A DNA stretch of 64,000 nucleotides from Williamsia muralis (GTDB lineage Bacteria > Actinomycetota > Actinomycetes > Mycobacteriales > Mycobacteriaceae): assembly GCF_002735905.1 (NCBI RefSeq), contig NZ_PEBD01000012.1, positions 124,001 through 188,000 on the forward strand, written 5' to 3'. Below are positions 52,975 to 62,585 of this stretch, in pieces (within the stretch, counting starts at the first letter, position 1; each line of letters begins with the position of its first letter). The position numbers and the translations under genes are program-made. Under the pieces are notes generated by a model. The model was given only the letters and a program-made list of their open reading frames with translations. It ran no database searches and had not been told where the DNA came from.

Positions 52975-53370
52975 TCAGGGCCGGGCCTTTTTCACCGCCC
53001 GCCGAACCTGCAACATCCGAAGACTCCCGATGATCGCGGTGATGACGGCGCCGAGGATCGCCGCGACGAGCAGGCTCACGCCGAGCGGCAGGTTCACACT
53101 CCAGAAGAAGAGATCGACCTGCTGCTTGTCGAGGTTCTGCAAGATGAAGATCAGCAGCACGAGGGTCACCAGGACACCGATGATGAGCCCGACCCAGGCT
53201 GCTCGGGTGCGGGTGTGCTTCACGTCGTCGAGCGCTTTGCGTCGCTCTTCCTCGCGGTGGTCGGCGGCGGGGACATCGCTGCCGGTGTAGTCCGGGGGAG
53301 GCGCGCTGCCGGTGGTGGCCGGGTCGTACGCGGGTTCCTGCGGGTAACCCTCGGGCTGTTGGTAAGTCAT
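52975..53370 (-). CDS. LapA-domain (DUF1049) membrane protein
   Basis: A 131-residue protein with a disordered Pro/Tyr/Glu N-terminus (YQQPEGYPQEPAYDPATT), then two closely spaced TM helices (AAWVGLIIGVLVTLVLLIFI and SLLVAAILGAVITAIIGSLR) separated by LDKQQVDLFFWS, the layout of the LapA/DUF1049 domain. It ends in a basic tail. The function of the actinobacterial members is unknown. An ATG nine bases upstream is an alternative start. Confidence 0.82.
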   Translation of the reverse strand: MTYQQPEGYPQEPAYDPATTGSAPPPDYTGSDVPAADHREEERRKALDDVKHTRTRAAWVGLIIGVLVTLVLLIFILQNLDKQQVDLFFWSVNLPLGVSLLVAAILGAVITAIIGSLRMLQVRRAVKKARP

Positions 53371-53478
53371 GTGTTCCATGGTGCGTCAGCGCGCACCGAA
53401 CGACAATGACGGTGATCGAATTGGCATCATCACCGGGCCGAATTGGCTTCTGTGGCCCCAGTCCGTCACCCTTGTGTT

Positions 53479-54588
53479 ATGACAAGTCCGCTGCCGCTGG
53501 TGTTCGACGCGCCCAAACGGGGCAAGCCGCCGCAGCATCTGGCCGACCTCGACGCCGCCGGCCGGGTCGCGGCAGTGACAAAACTCGGCTTACCCAAGTT
53601 TCGGGCCGATCAGTTGGCCCGCCAGTACTACGCCCGCCTCAACGCCGACCCGGCCGAGATGACGGACCTCCCTGCGGCGATGCGTGAATCCGTCGGTCAG
53701 GCTCTGTTCCCGCAGCTGATGACGGTGGTTCGCCATATCGGCTGCGACGACAACACCACCCGCAAGACCCTGTGGCGACTACACGACGGCACGCTGCTCG
53801 AGTCGGTGTTGATGCGGTACTCCGATCGCACCACGCTGTGCATCTCGAGTCAGGCCGGCTGTGGCATGGCCTGCCCGTTCTGCGCGACCGGTCAGGGCGG
53901 CCTCGACCGCAATCTCTCGACCGCAGAGATCGTCGACCAGGTGCGGGCTGCCGCACGGTCGATGCGCGACGGGGAACTCGGTGACCCAGGGCGTCTCTCC
54001 AACGTCGTCTTCATGGGAATGGGCGAACCGCTCGCGAACTACAAGCGGGTCATCGACGCCGTCCGGCGAATAACCTCACCGGCTCCCGAAGGCCTCGGGA
54101 TCTCGCAGCGGTCGGTCACGGTGTCGACCGTGGGTCTGGCGCCCGCCATCCGGCGGATGGCCGACGAAGGACTGACCGTGACCCTCGCGGTGTCACTGCA
54201 CACTCCCGACGACGAACTGCGCGACACCCTGGTTCCGGTGAACAACCGGTGGTCGGTGCGCGAGGTACTCGACGCCGCCCGCTACTACGCGGACTCCACC
54301 GGTCGGCGGGTCTCGATCGAATACGCCCTCATCCGTGACATCAACGACCAGCCGTGGCGTGCCGACCTGCTCGGGGAGAAGCTGCGCAAGGCACTCGGAC
54401 CCCTGGTGCACGTGAATCTGATCCCCCTCAACCCGACGCCGGGCTCGAAGTGGGACGCGAGCCCCAAGCCCGTTGAGCGCGAGTTCGTGAGACGCGTTAT
54501 CGCACAGGGTGTTTCGTGTACCGTTCGCGACACCCGTGGTCAGGAGATCGCCGCGGCCTGCGGGCAACTCGCTGCCGAAGAGCGCTGA
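53479..54588 (+). CDS. rlmN: 23S rRNA/tRNA adenine-C2 methyltransferase RlmN
   Basis: A radical-SAM enzyme methylating A2503 of 23S rRNA and A37 of some tRNAs. The 369-residue protein has the CxxxCxxC cluster at C128/C132/C135 ([11 protein letters not shown]), [11 protein letters not shown], and the C-terminal cysteine in [13 protein letters not shown]. The N-terminal helical domain is typical. The ATG at 53479 matches the family start. Confidence 0.95.
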   Translation: MTSPLPLVFDAPKRGKPPQHLADLDAAGRVAAVTKLGLPKFRADQLARQYYARLNADPAEMTDLPAAMRESVGQALFPQLMTVVRHIGCDDNTTRKTLWRLHDGTLLESVLMRYSDRTTLCISSQAGCGMACPFCATGQGGLDRNLSTAEIVDQVRAAARSMRDGELGDPGRLSNVVFMGMGEPLANYKRVIDAVRRITSPAPEGLGISQRSVTVSTVGLAPAIRRMADEGLTVTLAVSLHTPDDELRDTLVPVNNRWSVREVLDAARYYADSTGRRVSIEYALIRDINDQPWRADLLGEKLRKALGPLVHVNLIPLNPTPGSKWDASPKPVEREFVRRVIAQGVSCTVRDTRGQEIAAACGQLAAEER

Positions 54589-54720
54589 GGCACCTTCACC
54601 TGGGACGGCCCTCGGCTGATGCCACGCAACATGTGTGCGGCATTCGCATGACAAGTGGCCCGCCGTACATCGATCAGATGCTGTACTCGTCACACACGCC
54701 CGAACAGATGAGACGAGACC

Positions 54721-55791
54721 ATGACTTCCCAGGCGCCCATGACCACGGATCAATTCGCCGACCACGTGTTCGGTGCTCTGCTCGGCGCCCAGCAGGTCCA
54801 GGCGCTGTACCTGGGTGACCGGCTCGGCTGGTACGAACTGCTCGCGAAGGAAGGCCCGCTGTCACCAACGGAATTGGCAGAGCGATCCGGGACAGCGGAA
54901 CGCTATGCCCGCGAGTGGCTCGAGCATCAGGCGGTCTCGGGTTACGTGACCGCCGACATCGGCCCCGAGGTCACCCGATTCGCGCTGCCCGCAGAGTACT
55001 CCGAGGTTCTGGTGAACGGCGACAGCCTGTCATACCTCGCTCCGCTGGCACGATTGTCGGTCGCCACGGGGAGTCAGATGTCGGAACTGCTGCAGGCCTA
55101 TCGCAGCGGCGGCGGTGTGTCGTGGCAGCAACTCGGCACTGATGCCCGCGAGGCGCAGTCGTACGCCAACCGGCCGATGTACATGGGACAGTTGACTTCT
55201 GAGTTCCTGCCGCAAATCCCTGATCTGCACGCGTTGTTGACCTCGGGTGCGCGGATCGCCGACCTGGGATGCGGTGAGGGATGGTCGTCGATCGCCCTCG
55301 CTGTGGGATATCCGAACGTCTCAGTCGACGGTTACGACATCGACACGGACTCCGTGGCCGCCGCGCAGCGGAACGCTGTCGAGTACGGCGTGTCGGACCG
55401 GGTCACGGTGACCGTGGCCGATGCACAGTCAGAACTGGATTCCGGCAGCCACGATGCGGTCTTCGCCTTCGAGTGCGTGCACGACCTCTCGGATCCGGTG
55501 TCGTTCCTCGCGACGATGCGTCGAATAGCGAAACCTGGCGCACCGATCATCGTGATGGATGAACGAACGGCTGATTCCTTCACCCCTGATGCCGGGCCGG
55601 TGGAACAATTGCTGTACGGATTCTCGATCGGGTGTTGCCTGCCCGACAGCATGTCCGGCGGGGACAGCGCCGCCACCGGAACTGTCATGCGAACGTCCAC
55701 GCTTGATGCCTACGCCCGATCGGCAGGACTGGACGGGGCCTCCGTGCTCGACATCGAGCACGAGATCTTCCGGTTCTACCGGCTCCAGTGA
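54721..55791 (+). CDS. SAM-dependent methyltransferase with N-terminal winged helix
   Basis: A 356-residue protein. The N-terminal ~95 residues form a winged-helix/dimerisation region (LSPTELAERSGTAERYAREW), and the C-terminal class I fold has motif I ADLGCGEGWSS (around 181-191) and GYDIDTDS (motif II). This layout is shared with O-methyltransferases and with mycobacterial orphan methyltransferases. The substrate is unknown. Confidence 0.8.
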   Translation: MTSQAPMTTDQFADHVFGALLGAQQVQALYLGDRLGWYELLAKEGPLSPTELAERSGTAERYAREWLEHQAVSGYVTADIGPEVTRFALPAEYSEVLVNGDSLSYLAPLARLSVATGSQMSELLQAYRSGGGVSWQQLGTDAREAQSYANRPMYMGQLTSEFLPQIPDLHALLTSGARIADLGCGEGWSSIALAVGYPNVSVDGYDIDTDSVAAAQRNAVEYGVSDRVTVTVADAQSELDSGSHDAVFAFECVHDLSDPVSFLATMRRIAKPGAPIIVMDERTADSFTPDAGPVEQLLYGFSIGCCLPDSMSGGDSAATGTVMRTSTLDAYARSAGLDGASVLDIEHEIFRFYRLQ

Positions 55792-55830
55792 CGACAGTCG
55801 GGTGACGCCGCGGGACTACACCGGCCGCGG

Positions 55831-56553
55831 TCAACCACCCAGGAGCCGCACGATGCCGGTCTGACCGAGGTTGCGTGCATTGTCCAGGGCAGTTCGTCCC
55901 TGCGCGTCCCGGATATCGCGGTCCGCGCCCGCCGCGAGCAGGCGCGCCACGATGTCCTGGTACGGCGCCGAACCATCCCCGTAGACAACGGCTTCGAGAA
56001 GTGCGGTCCAGCCGGAGTGATTGATGTGGTCCAGCGGAACCCCGGCGTCGATCAGCAACTGCACGGTGGTCGGGTGCCCCTTCTCCGCTGCCGGAATCAG
56101 GGCGGTGCCCCCGAATCGGTTGAGCGACCGCACATCTGCGCCGTGGTCGAGGGAGAGGACGAGTATCTCGTCGAGGCCTTCGGCGCCCGCGTAGAGGTAC
56201 GCGGAGTCGTCGAGATGATCCTTGGCATTGACATCGGCGCCGGCGAGGATCAGCCGTCGTGCGGTCTCGACGTCACCAGCCTTGGTGGCCGCGACCAAGG
56301 GCGTGCGTCCGTCGGCATCTCTCACCTCGAGTGCGGGATCAGGCATGGGTGTCGACGCCGGCGGTGCCGGCGGGCGCGTTGTGGAAATGACCGATGGACG
56401 GGTGGTCGACGGCTCGGTGCTGTCGGCGCGAGGGGGCTCGGACGTGGCGGTGCACGCAGCGCAAAGAAGGATCAGGCATCCCGCTGTGGCGGACAGCGCC
56501 CGTCGCAGGCGGGACGGCAAGGACGCGACGGCGCCTACTTCTTGATCGCCCAT
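55831..56553 (-). CDS. Ankyrin-repeat lipoprotein
   Basis: A 240-residue exported protein. A signal peptide ends in the lipobox LLCAAC (lipid-modified Cys ~34), then a Thr/Pro-rich linker, then four to five ankyrin repeats (for example DADGRTPLVAATKAGDVETA, HSGWTALLEAVVYGD, DAQGRTALDNARNLGQTG). Such lipoproteins usually bind protein partners outside the membrane. Its start overlaps the end of the upstream DUF2631 gene by 19 bp. Confidence 0.82.
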   Translation of the reverse strand: MGDQEVGAVASLPSRLRRALSATAGCLILLCAACTATSEPPRADSTEPSTTRPSVISTTRPPAPPASTPMPDPALEVRDADGRTPLVAATKAGDVETARRLILAGADVNAKDHLDDSAYLYAGAEGLDEILVLSLDHGADVRSLNRFGGTALIPAAEKGHPTTVQLLIDAGVPLDHINHSGWTALLEAVVYGDGSAPYQDIVARLLAAGADRDIRDAQGRTALDNARNLGQTGIVRLLGG

Positions 56554-56789
56554 TTTCTGCGGCTGAGGATCTCGCCGCGGATCAAGATGAAGGCGAGGAG
56601 CAGGGCGAAGCCGAGCAGGAAGAGGTCTTCGACGTGACCTTCGTGGTTTCCGATCATCATGACCAGCAGCGCCACGATCGAGACCCATCCGGCGATCTTG
56701 AAAGTCTTGAGACCTTCGCCGTGCCAGCCGAATCGGGCCGACGGCGCATCCGCGGGCTCGCGCTTGTACTCGACCTCAGTGCTGGCCAC
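56535..56789 (-). CDS. DUF2631 small membrane protein
   Basis: An 84-residue protein with a polar N-terminus (EVEYKREPADAPSARFGWHG) and two membrane helices (WVSIVALLVMMIGNH and LFLLGFALLLAFILIRG), ending in a basic RRKWAIKK. This matches the actinobacterial DUF2631 family, found next to dxr-ispG in mycobacteria. The GTG start follows AGGAG by six bases. The function is unknown. Confidence 0.85.
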   Translation of the reverse strand: MASTEVEYKREPADAPSARFGWHGEGLKTFKIAGWVSIVALLVMMIGNHEGHVEDLFLLGFALLLAFILIRGEILSRRKWAIKK

Positions 56790-56929
56790 GGCTACTCCTG
56801 ATGGTTGGGACCGACGATTCTTCCGCGTCAGCATATCGTGGGCGGTCGGTCCTCGGCCGACGTGGGGTTGGTCGCGTCGCGCCCTTCCCGGCGCTGTCTC
56901 CGCTGCGGCTTCGGTTACCCGGTGCCAGA

Positions 56930-57910
56930 ATGAACGCCGTGCCGCCGGAAAATCATGTAAGCGCCGACTATCCGCGTGATCTGGTCGGATACGGCCGCAC
57001 CCCACCGCATCCGCAGTGGCCAGGTGAGGCCAACATCGCCGTGCAATTCGTCCTCAATTATGAGGAGGGTTCGGAGAACAACGTCCTCGAAGGCGACCGT
57101 GGGAGTGAAACGTTCCTGTCGGAAATGGTTGGCGCCGAATCATTTCCCAACCGGCACATGAGCATGGAGTCGTTGTACGAGTACGGTTCGCGGGCCGGCC
57201 TGTGGCGGCTACTCCGCGTTTTCGACCGCCGCGAACTGCCTCTGACCATTTTCGCCGTCGCACAAGCCATGGCGCGCAATCCCGAGGCCGTCGCTGCTTT
57301 TGTCGAACGGGGCGACGAGATCGCTTCACACGGCTTGCGCTGGCTCAGCTATCAATTGGTCGACCCCGACATCGAACGTGCCCACATGGCCGAAGCCGTC
57401 GAGATCCTCACGGAACTGACCGGGACCGCGCCGCTCGGCTGGTACACCGGCCGGGATTCGCCCAACACCCGTCGGCTGGTCGTCGAGCACGGCGGCTTCC
57501 TGTACGACTCCGACAGTTATGCCGATGACCTGCCGTACTGGGACAAGGTGACCGTTCCGGGTCGGGGCCCCGGTAACCCAGACCGCACCGTTGATCATCT
57601 AGTTGTCCCGTACACCCTCGACACCAACGACATGAAGTTCTCCTCACCCGCGGGCTTCCCCTCGGGCGACCAGTTCTTCGCCCACCTGCGCGATGCGTTC
57701 GACGTTCTCTACGCCGAAGGTGAGGCCGGGACCCCGAAGATGTTGTCGATCGGGTTGCACTGCCGGTTGGCGGGACGTCCCGCTCGCACGGCAGCCCTGG
57801 AGCGCTTTCTCGACCACGTGCAGTCACATGACAAGGTGTGGATCGCCCGCCGGGTCGACATCGCTCGCCACTGGGCCGAGCGACATCCGGCACCGGGCAC
57901 CGGCGGGTGA
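56930..57910 (+). CDS. Polysaccharide-deacetylase-fold allantoinase-like protein (PuuE type)
   Basis: A 326-residue NodB-fold hydrolase of the PuuE/allantoinase group. Motifs: PPHPQWPGEANIAVQFVLNY, YGSRAGLWRLLRVFD, GDEIASHGLRW (the metal His region) and GWYTGRDSPNTRRLV, then SIGLHCRLAGRPAR. In this group a carboxylate/His-poor active site works without the classical metal triad. The substrate may be allantoin or a related amide; no purine genes lie nearby. An ATG at 56930 or a GTG at 56939 starts the conserved region. Confidence 0.75.
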   Translation: MNAVPPENHVSADYPRDLVGYGRTPPHPQWPGEANIAVQFVLNYEEGSENNVLEGDRGSETFLSEMVGAESFPNRHMSMESLYEYGSRAGLWRLLRVFDRRELPLTIFAVAQAMARNPEAVAAFVERGDEIASHGLRWLSYQLVDPDIERAHMAEAVEILTELTGTAPLGWYTGRDSPNTRRLVVEHGGFLYDSDSYADDLPYWDKVTVPGRGPGNPDRTVDHLVVPYTLDTNDMKFSSPAGFPSGDQFFAHLRDAFDVLYAEGEAGTPKMLSIGLHCRLAGRPARTAALERFLDHVQSHDKVWIARRVDIARHWAERHPAPGTGG

Positions 57911-57971
57911 CAGGTCGCCGCTGGGCCGAGGTGGTCGGCGCGGGTAGTACGGGATCGATCACACTGGGTGG

Positions 57972-59138
57972 GTGACCACACGCGTTCTCATCCTCGGTAG
58001 CACCGGATCGATCGGTACCCAGGCGCTGGAGGTGATCTCAGCCAACCGTGACCGATTCGCGGTGGCCGGCCTCGGCGCCGGTGGCGGCAACGTCGAGCTG
58101 CTCGCGAAGCAGATCAGTCAGTGGCAGCTCCCCGGCTCGGCGGTCGCCGTCGCCGATCCCGATGCTGCCGCGCGCGTCGAGTCCGTCACCGGGACGACCG
58201 GCGTCCTGTCGGGGCCGGGTGCCATGAGCGACCTGATCGAGGCGACCGGCGCAGACGTGGTACTCAACGCTGTGGTCGGATCACTCGGCCTGCGGCCCAC
58301 GCTGACGGCGCTGCGATCCGGTGCCCGGTTGGCGCTGGCCAACAAGGAGTCGCTCGTCGCCGGGGGAGCGTTGGTGCTGGCCGCGGCCGGGCCGGATCAG
58401 ATCGTGCCTGTCGACAGCGAACACTCGGCCATCGCGCAATGCCTACGGGCCGGTACGGCTGCCGAGGTCGACCGGCTGGTGCTCACCGCGTCCGGCGGGC
58501 CGTTCTTCGGCTGGGACGCCGCAGCCCTGGAGGACGTGACCCCAGAGCAGGCCGGTAAGCATCCGACCTGGTCGATGGGACCGATGATCACCCTCAACTC
58601 GGCGACCCTGGTGAACAAGGCGCTGGAGGTGATCGAGGCCCATCTGCTATTCGGGGTTCCATACGAACGCATCGACGTGACGGTTCACCGCCAGTCGATC
58701 GTGCATTCCATGGTCACGTTCATCGACGGCGCCACGGTCGCCAAGGCGTCGCCTCCGTCGATGAAGCTGCCGATCGCCCTCGCGCTGGGCTGGCCGGACC
58801 GCATCGCTGGGGCGTCGACGCCGTGCGACTTCTCATCCGCCGCGACGTGGACCTTCGAACCGGTCGACAACGAGGTGTTCCCGGCCATCGATCTCGCCCG
58901 TCACGCCGGAACGCGTGGGGGATCGCTGACGGCGGTGTTCAACGCCGCCAATGAAGCAGCTGCCGACGGGTTCTTTGCAGGTGCCATCACCTTCCCCCGG
59001 ATAGTCGGGATCATCGAGGAGGTGCTTGCAGCTGCGGATCAGTGGACCGGGGACCCAGGTACGGTGGATGACGTCCTGGCGGCCGATGCCTGGGCGCGTG
59101 AACGCGCTCGTGTGCTCGTCGCCGGTGTGCACCGTTAG
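57972..59138 (+). CDS. dxr: 1-deoxy-D-xylulose 5-phosphate reductoisomerase
   Basis: The second step of the MEP isoprenoid pathway, forming 2-C-methylerythritol 4-phosphate. The 388-residue protein has the NADPH loop [21 protein letters not shown], the substrate loop TASGGPFFG, and [16 protein letters not shown]. ispG, of the same pathway, is two genes downstream. The GTG start follows a short gap after the deacetylase-like gene. Confidence 0.95.
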   Translation: MTTRVLILGSTGSIGTQALEVISANRDRFAVAGLGAGGGNVELLAKQISQWQLPGSAVAVADPDAAARVESVTGTTGVLSGPGAMSDLIEATGADVVLNAVVGSLGLRPTLTALRSGARLALANKESLVAGGALVLAAAGPDQIVPVDSEHSAIAQCLRAGTAAEVDRLVLTASGGPFFGWDAAALEDVTPEQAGKHPTWSMGPMITLNSATLVNKALEVIEAHLLFGVPYERIDVTVHRQSIVHSMVTFIDGATVAKASPPSMKLPIALALGWPDRIAGASTPCDFSSAATWTFEPVDNEVFPAIDLARHAGTRGGSLTAVFNAANEAAADGFFAGAITFPRIVGIIEEVLAAADQWTGDPGTVDDVLAADAWARERARVLVAGVHR

Positions 59139-59167
59139 CAGGTTCTCAGAAGGGTAAGAAGCGGCCG

Positions 59168-60379
59168 ATGATGTTTGCTCTGGGCGTGGTGCTCTTTGCA
59201 CTCGGGTTGCTGGCGTCGATCGCCTGGCACGAGTGCGGTCACATGTGGGCTGCACAGCGCACCGGAATGTATGTGCGGCGCTACTTCGTCGGTTTCGGCC
59301 CGACCCTCTGGTCGACGCGACGAGGCGAGACCGAGTACGGGATCAAGGCGATACCCCTCGGCGGCTTCTGCGACATCGCGGGCATGACCACCCACGATGA
59401 ACTCGCACCCAAGGACGAACCCCGTGCGATGTACCGCCAGAAGTCGTGGAAGCGGGTTGTGGTGCTGCTCGCCGGTCCGGTGCAGAACCTGATCCTGGGG
59501 TTCGTGTTGATCGTGATCATGGGGCTTGCCTGGGGACTGCCCAACCTCTCCGGATCGATTCCCGCGAAGGTGGGCGCAATTTCATGCGTCGGGCCCACCA
59601 TCACTGATGGCGAGATGGCGCCGTGCACCGGCGATGGTCCCGCGGCGGAGGCGGGCCTGCGGCCTGGTGACACAGTCATCTCAGCGAATGGCCAGCGAAT
59701 CACCGATACAGCGGAGCTGAGCAAGGTTTTGCGCGCGGGCACAGCCCCGGTCGCCCTGACGGTTGAGCGTGAGGGTGAGCAGCTCGATCTGACTGTGATA
59801 CCGCAGCAGGTCACCGCCACCGCGGTTGACGACAAGGGCGTGACCACCACCGAGACAGTCGGCATGGTCGGCATCTCCTACGATCTCGACGCCGGAACCG
59901 AACATCCCTCGGCGTTGGGCGCAGTCCCGGCAGCGGCGGGGTTCACCGGCGACCTGATGGTGGAGACCTGGCACTCTCTGTTGTCTTTGCCCTCGAAGAT
60001 CGGGGCGTTGTGGACGTCGGTTACCGGCGGTGAGCGCGCCGCCGATACGCCGGTGAGCGTTTATGGCGCGTCGGTGATCGGTGGCGGGGCCGCCGAAGCG
60101 GGCGTTTGGTCCTTCTTCATTTTTCTGTTGGCCAGCATCAATTTCTTCCTGGCACTCTTCAATTTGGTTCCGCTACTACCCTTGGATGGTGGACACATCG
60201 CCATCGTCGTTTATGAGAAGGTGCGCGACTGGATGCGACGGCTACGTGGTCTCGGCGCCGGCGCGCCCGTCGACTACCTGAAATTGATGCCGGCGACGTA
60301 CGTGGTCCTCGCGATCATGGGCGGATACATGGCACTGACGCTGACCGCTGACATCATCAATCCGATCAAGGTGTTCTAG
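59168..60379 (+). CDS. rip: Site-2 (intramembrane) zinc metalloprotease, Rip1/RseP type
   Basis: A multipass membrane protease for regulated intramembrane proteolysis (anti-sigma factor cleavage in relatives). The 403-residue protein has HExxH at H21-H25 (AWHECGHMW) in the first helix, GGFCDIAGM, a PDZ domain (about 140-225; [20 protein letters not shown]), and the second metal site [12 protein letters not shown]. It lies between dxr and ispG, as Rv2869c does. Confidence 0.94.
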   Translation: MMFALGVVLFALGLLASIAWHECGHMWAAQRTGMYVRRYFVGFGPTLWSTRRGETEYGIKAIPLGGFCDIAGMTTHDELAPKDEPRAMYRQKSWKRVVVLLAGPVQNLILGFVLIVIMGLAWGLPNLSGSIPAKVGAISCVGPTITDGEMAPCTGDGPAAEAGLRPGDTVISANGQRITDTAELSKVLRAGTAPVALTVEREGEQLDLTVIPQQVTATAVDDKGVTTTETVGMVGISYDLDAGTEHPSALGAVPAAAGFTGDLMVETWHSLLSLPSKIGALWTSVTGGERAADTPVSVYGASVIGGGAAEAGVWSFFIFLLASINFFLALFNLVPLLPLDGGHIAIVVYEKVRDWMRRLRGLGAGAPVDYLKLMPATYVVLAIMGGYMALTLTADIINPIKVF

Positions 60380-60417
60380 ACCATCCGAAAACAGTTACAG
60401 ATCAGGAAGTGACCCCG

Positions 60418-61593
60418 ATGAGTGCAGATGCAACCGCGATCGGTCTGGGAATGCCCGCCGCACCGCCGCCGGTTCTCGCACCGCGCCGCAAGACGCGGCA
60501 GCTACAGGTGGGCACGGTCCCCGTCGGCAGCGACCATCCCGTGTCGGTGCAGTCGATGACCACCACCAAGACCCACGACATCAACGCGACTCTGCAGCAG
60601 ATCGCCGAACTGACCGCGTCGGGATGTGACATCGTCCGGGTGGCGTGCCCGCGTCCCGAAGACGCCGAGGCGCTGCCGGCCATCGCCAGGAAGTCGCAGA
60701 TCCCGGTGATCGCCGACATCCACTTCCAGCCCAAATACATCTTCGCCGCGATCGACGCCGGGTGTGCTGCCGTCCGGGTCAACCCAGGCAACATCAAGGA
60801 GTTCGACGGCCGGGTCAAGGAGGTTGCGAAGGCTGCCGGTGATGCCGGGATCCCGATCCGTATCGGCGTCAACGCCGGATCGCTCGACCCGCGGCTGCTC
60901 CAGAAGTACGGCAAGGCGACGCCGGAGGCGCTGGTGGAATCAGCGCTGTGGGAGGCGAGTCTCTTCGAAGAGCACGGCTTCGGTGACATCAAGATATCGG
61001 TCAAGCACAACGACCCGGTGATCATGGTGGAGGCCTACCGCCAGCTGGCCGCTGCCTGCGACTACCCCCTCCATCTCGGTGTCACCGAGGCTGGACCGGC
61101 TTTCCAGGGCACGATCAAGTCGGCCGTGGCGTTCGGCGCCCTGCTCGCCGAAGGGATCGGGGACACGATCCGGGTGTCGCTGTCGGCGCCGCCGGTCGAG
61201 GAGATCAAGGTCGGCAACCAGATCCTGCAATCGCTCAACCTGCGCCCTCGTAAGCTCGAGATCGTCTCCTGCCCGTCGTGTGGCCGCGCGCAGGTTGACG
61301 TGTACAAGCTCGCCGACGAGGTGAGTGCCGGACTCGAGGGTATGGAGATCCCACTGCGGGTGGCCGTCATGGGCTGCGTGGTGAACGGTCCGGGAGAAGC
61401 GCGCGAGGCGGATCTCGGCGTCGCCTCCGGAAACGGTCGCGGCCAGATCTTCGTCAAGGGTGAGGTCATCAAGACCGTTCCCGAAGCTCAGATCGTGGAA
61501 ACACTCATCGAAGAAGCGATGCGAATCGCCGAAGCGGCAGGCGAATCCGGTGACGCGGCAGGGGCCGGCGCACCGATTGTCACGGTGAGCTGA
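60418..61593 (+). CDS. ispG: 4-hydroxy-3-methylbut-2-enyl diphosphate synthase IspG
   Basis: A [4Fe-4S] enzyme of the MEP pathway. The 391-residue protein has [30 protein letters not shown], and the cluster cysteines in [10 protein letters not shown] and [11 protein letters not shown]. The ATG at 60418 lies ten bases after AGGA; a GTG at 60409 is too close to that site. Confidence 0.95.
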   Translation: MSADATAIGLGMPAAPPPVLAPRRKTRQLQVGTVPVGSDHPVSVQSMTTTKTHDINATLQQIAELTASGCDIVRVACPRPEDAEALPAIARKSQIPVIADIHFQPKYIFAAIDAGCAAVRVNPGNIKEFDGRVKEVAKAAGDAGIPIRIGVNAGSLDPRLLQKYGKATPEALVESALWEASLFEEHGFGDIKISVKHNDPVIMVEAYRQLAAACDYPLHLGVTEAGPAFQGTIKSAVAFGALLAEGIGDTIRVSLSAPPVEEIKVGNQILQSLNLRPRKLEIVSCPSCGRAQVDVYKLADEVSAGLEGMEIPLRVAVMGCVVNGPGEAREADLGVASGNGRGQIFVKGEVIKTVPEAQIVETLIEEAMRIAEAAGESGDAAGAGAPIVTVS

Positions 61594-61664
61594 CTTGGCA
61601 CCGAGCGGGCTGGCAGAATGGCGACGTACGCTCTCGTACGCCCGTTACTAACCTGGGAGCCGCG

Positions 61665-62501
61665 GTGCTGAAGCTGTTGGGTGACCGTCCGCTCGGCGAG
61701 CGGGACTTCGACGCGGTCAGCCAGGCTCTCGCCCTCGATCCGGTGTCGTCATGCATGGTTGCGGCTCGGGTGGAAGACCACGGCATCAATCCGCGAGCGC
61801 TGGGCGGGGAGCTGTGGAGCAACGGACAGCCGGTCGACTCGCTGTGTTTCTCCGGGGCCAATCTCGTTCCGCTGCTCGGTACCGCTGACGATGTGCGCAC
61901 CTTCGCCGAGCGGGCCATCCGTAATCCGCGGGCCTGTTCGTCGATCGTCGGGCCGGCCGAGCTCGTGATGCCCTTCTGGGAACACACCCGTGAACACTGG
62001 GGTCCCGCCCGCGAAATCCGTTGCAGCCAGCCCTTGTTGGCTCTTGGTACTGAGCCTGCCATCCGTGCGGACCCCTTCGTGCGACGGGTGCGACTGGATG
62101 AGATCGACGCATACCTACCCGCCGCGGTCGAGATGTTCGTGGGAGAGGTGGGGATCGACCCCTGCGCGGGAGACGGTGGACGGTCCTACCGCCGCCGTAT
62201 CGCAGGCCTGATCAACGCAGGTCGTGCATACGCGAAGTTCGAACGCGGCGAAGTCGTCTTCAAGGCCGAGGTCGGTGCGATGTCGCGGCGGGTCGGACAG
62301 ATCCAAGGTGTGTGGGTTGCCCCGCACCGTCGGGGCACTGGCCTCGGTTCTGCGGGTACCGCGGCCGTTGTCGAAGCCATCGTGGCTGCCGGTCGTACCG
62401 CCAGCCTGTACGTCAACTCGTTCAACACGCCTGCGCGCGAGGCATACCGGAGAGTCGGCATGCACGAGGTGGGTACGTTCGCGACCGTGTTGGTGGACTG
62501 A
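61665..62501 (+). CDS. GNAT-family acetyltransferase (with N-terminal DUF4081)
   Basis: A 278-residue protein with an N-terminal ~130-residue domain (DUF4081-like) and a C-terminal GNAT fold. The acetyl-CoA loop is VWVAPHRRGTGLGSAGTAAV (around 220-238), followed by LYVNSFNTPAREAYRRVGM. It occupies the position of M. tuberculosis Rv2867c after ispG. The acceptor is unknown. Confidence 0.85.
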   Translation: MLKLLGDRPLGERDFDAVSQALALDPVSSCMVAARVEDHGINPRALGGELWSNGQPVDSLCFSGANLVPLLGTADDVRTFAERAIRNPRACSSIVGPAELVMPFWEHTREHWGPAREIRCSQPLLALGTEPAIRADPFVRRVRLDEIDAYLPAAVEMFVGEVGIDPCAGDGGRSYRRRIAGLINAGRAYAKFERGEVVFKAEVGAMSRRVGQIQGVWVAPHRRGTGLGSAGTAAVVEAIVAAGRTASLYVNSFNTPAREAYRRVGMHEVGTFATVLVD

Positions 62502-62585
62502 TTGACCGCAATCGGGTGGGATCGCTCCTGCTTCGCCTGCGTGGCAACCGGGTTGCAGTGCCGCGCGCAAATACGATGACCGGTG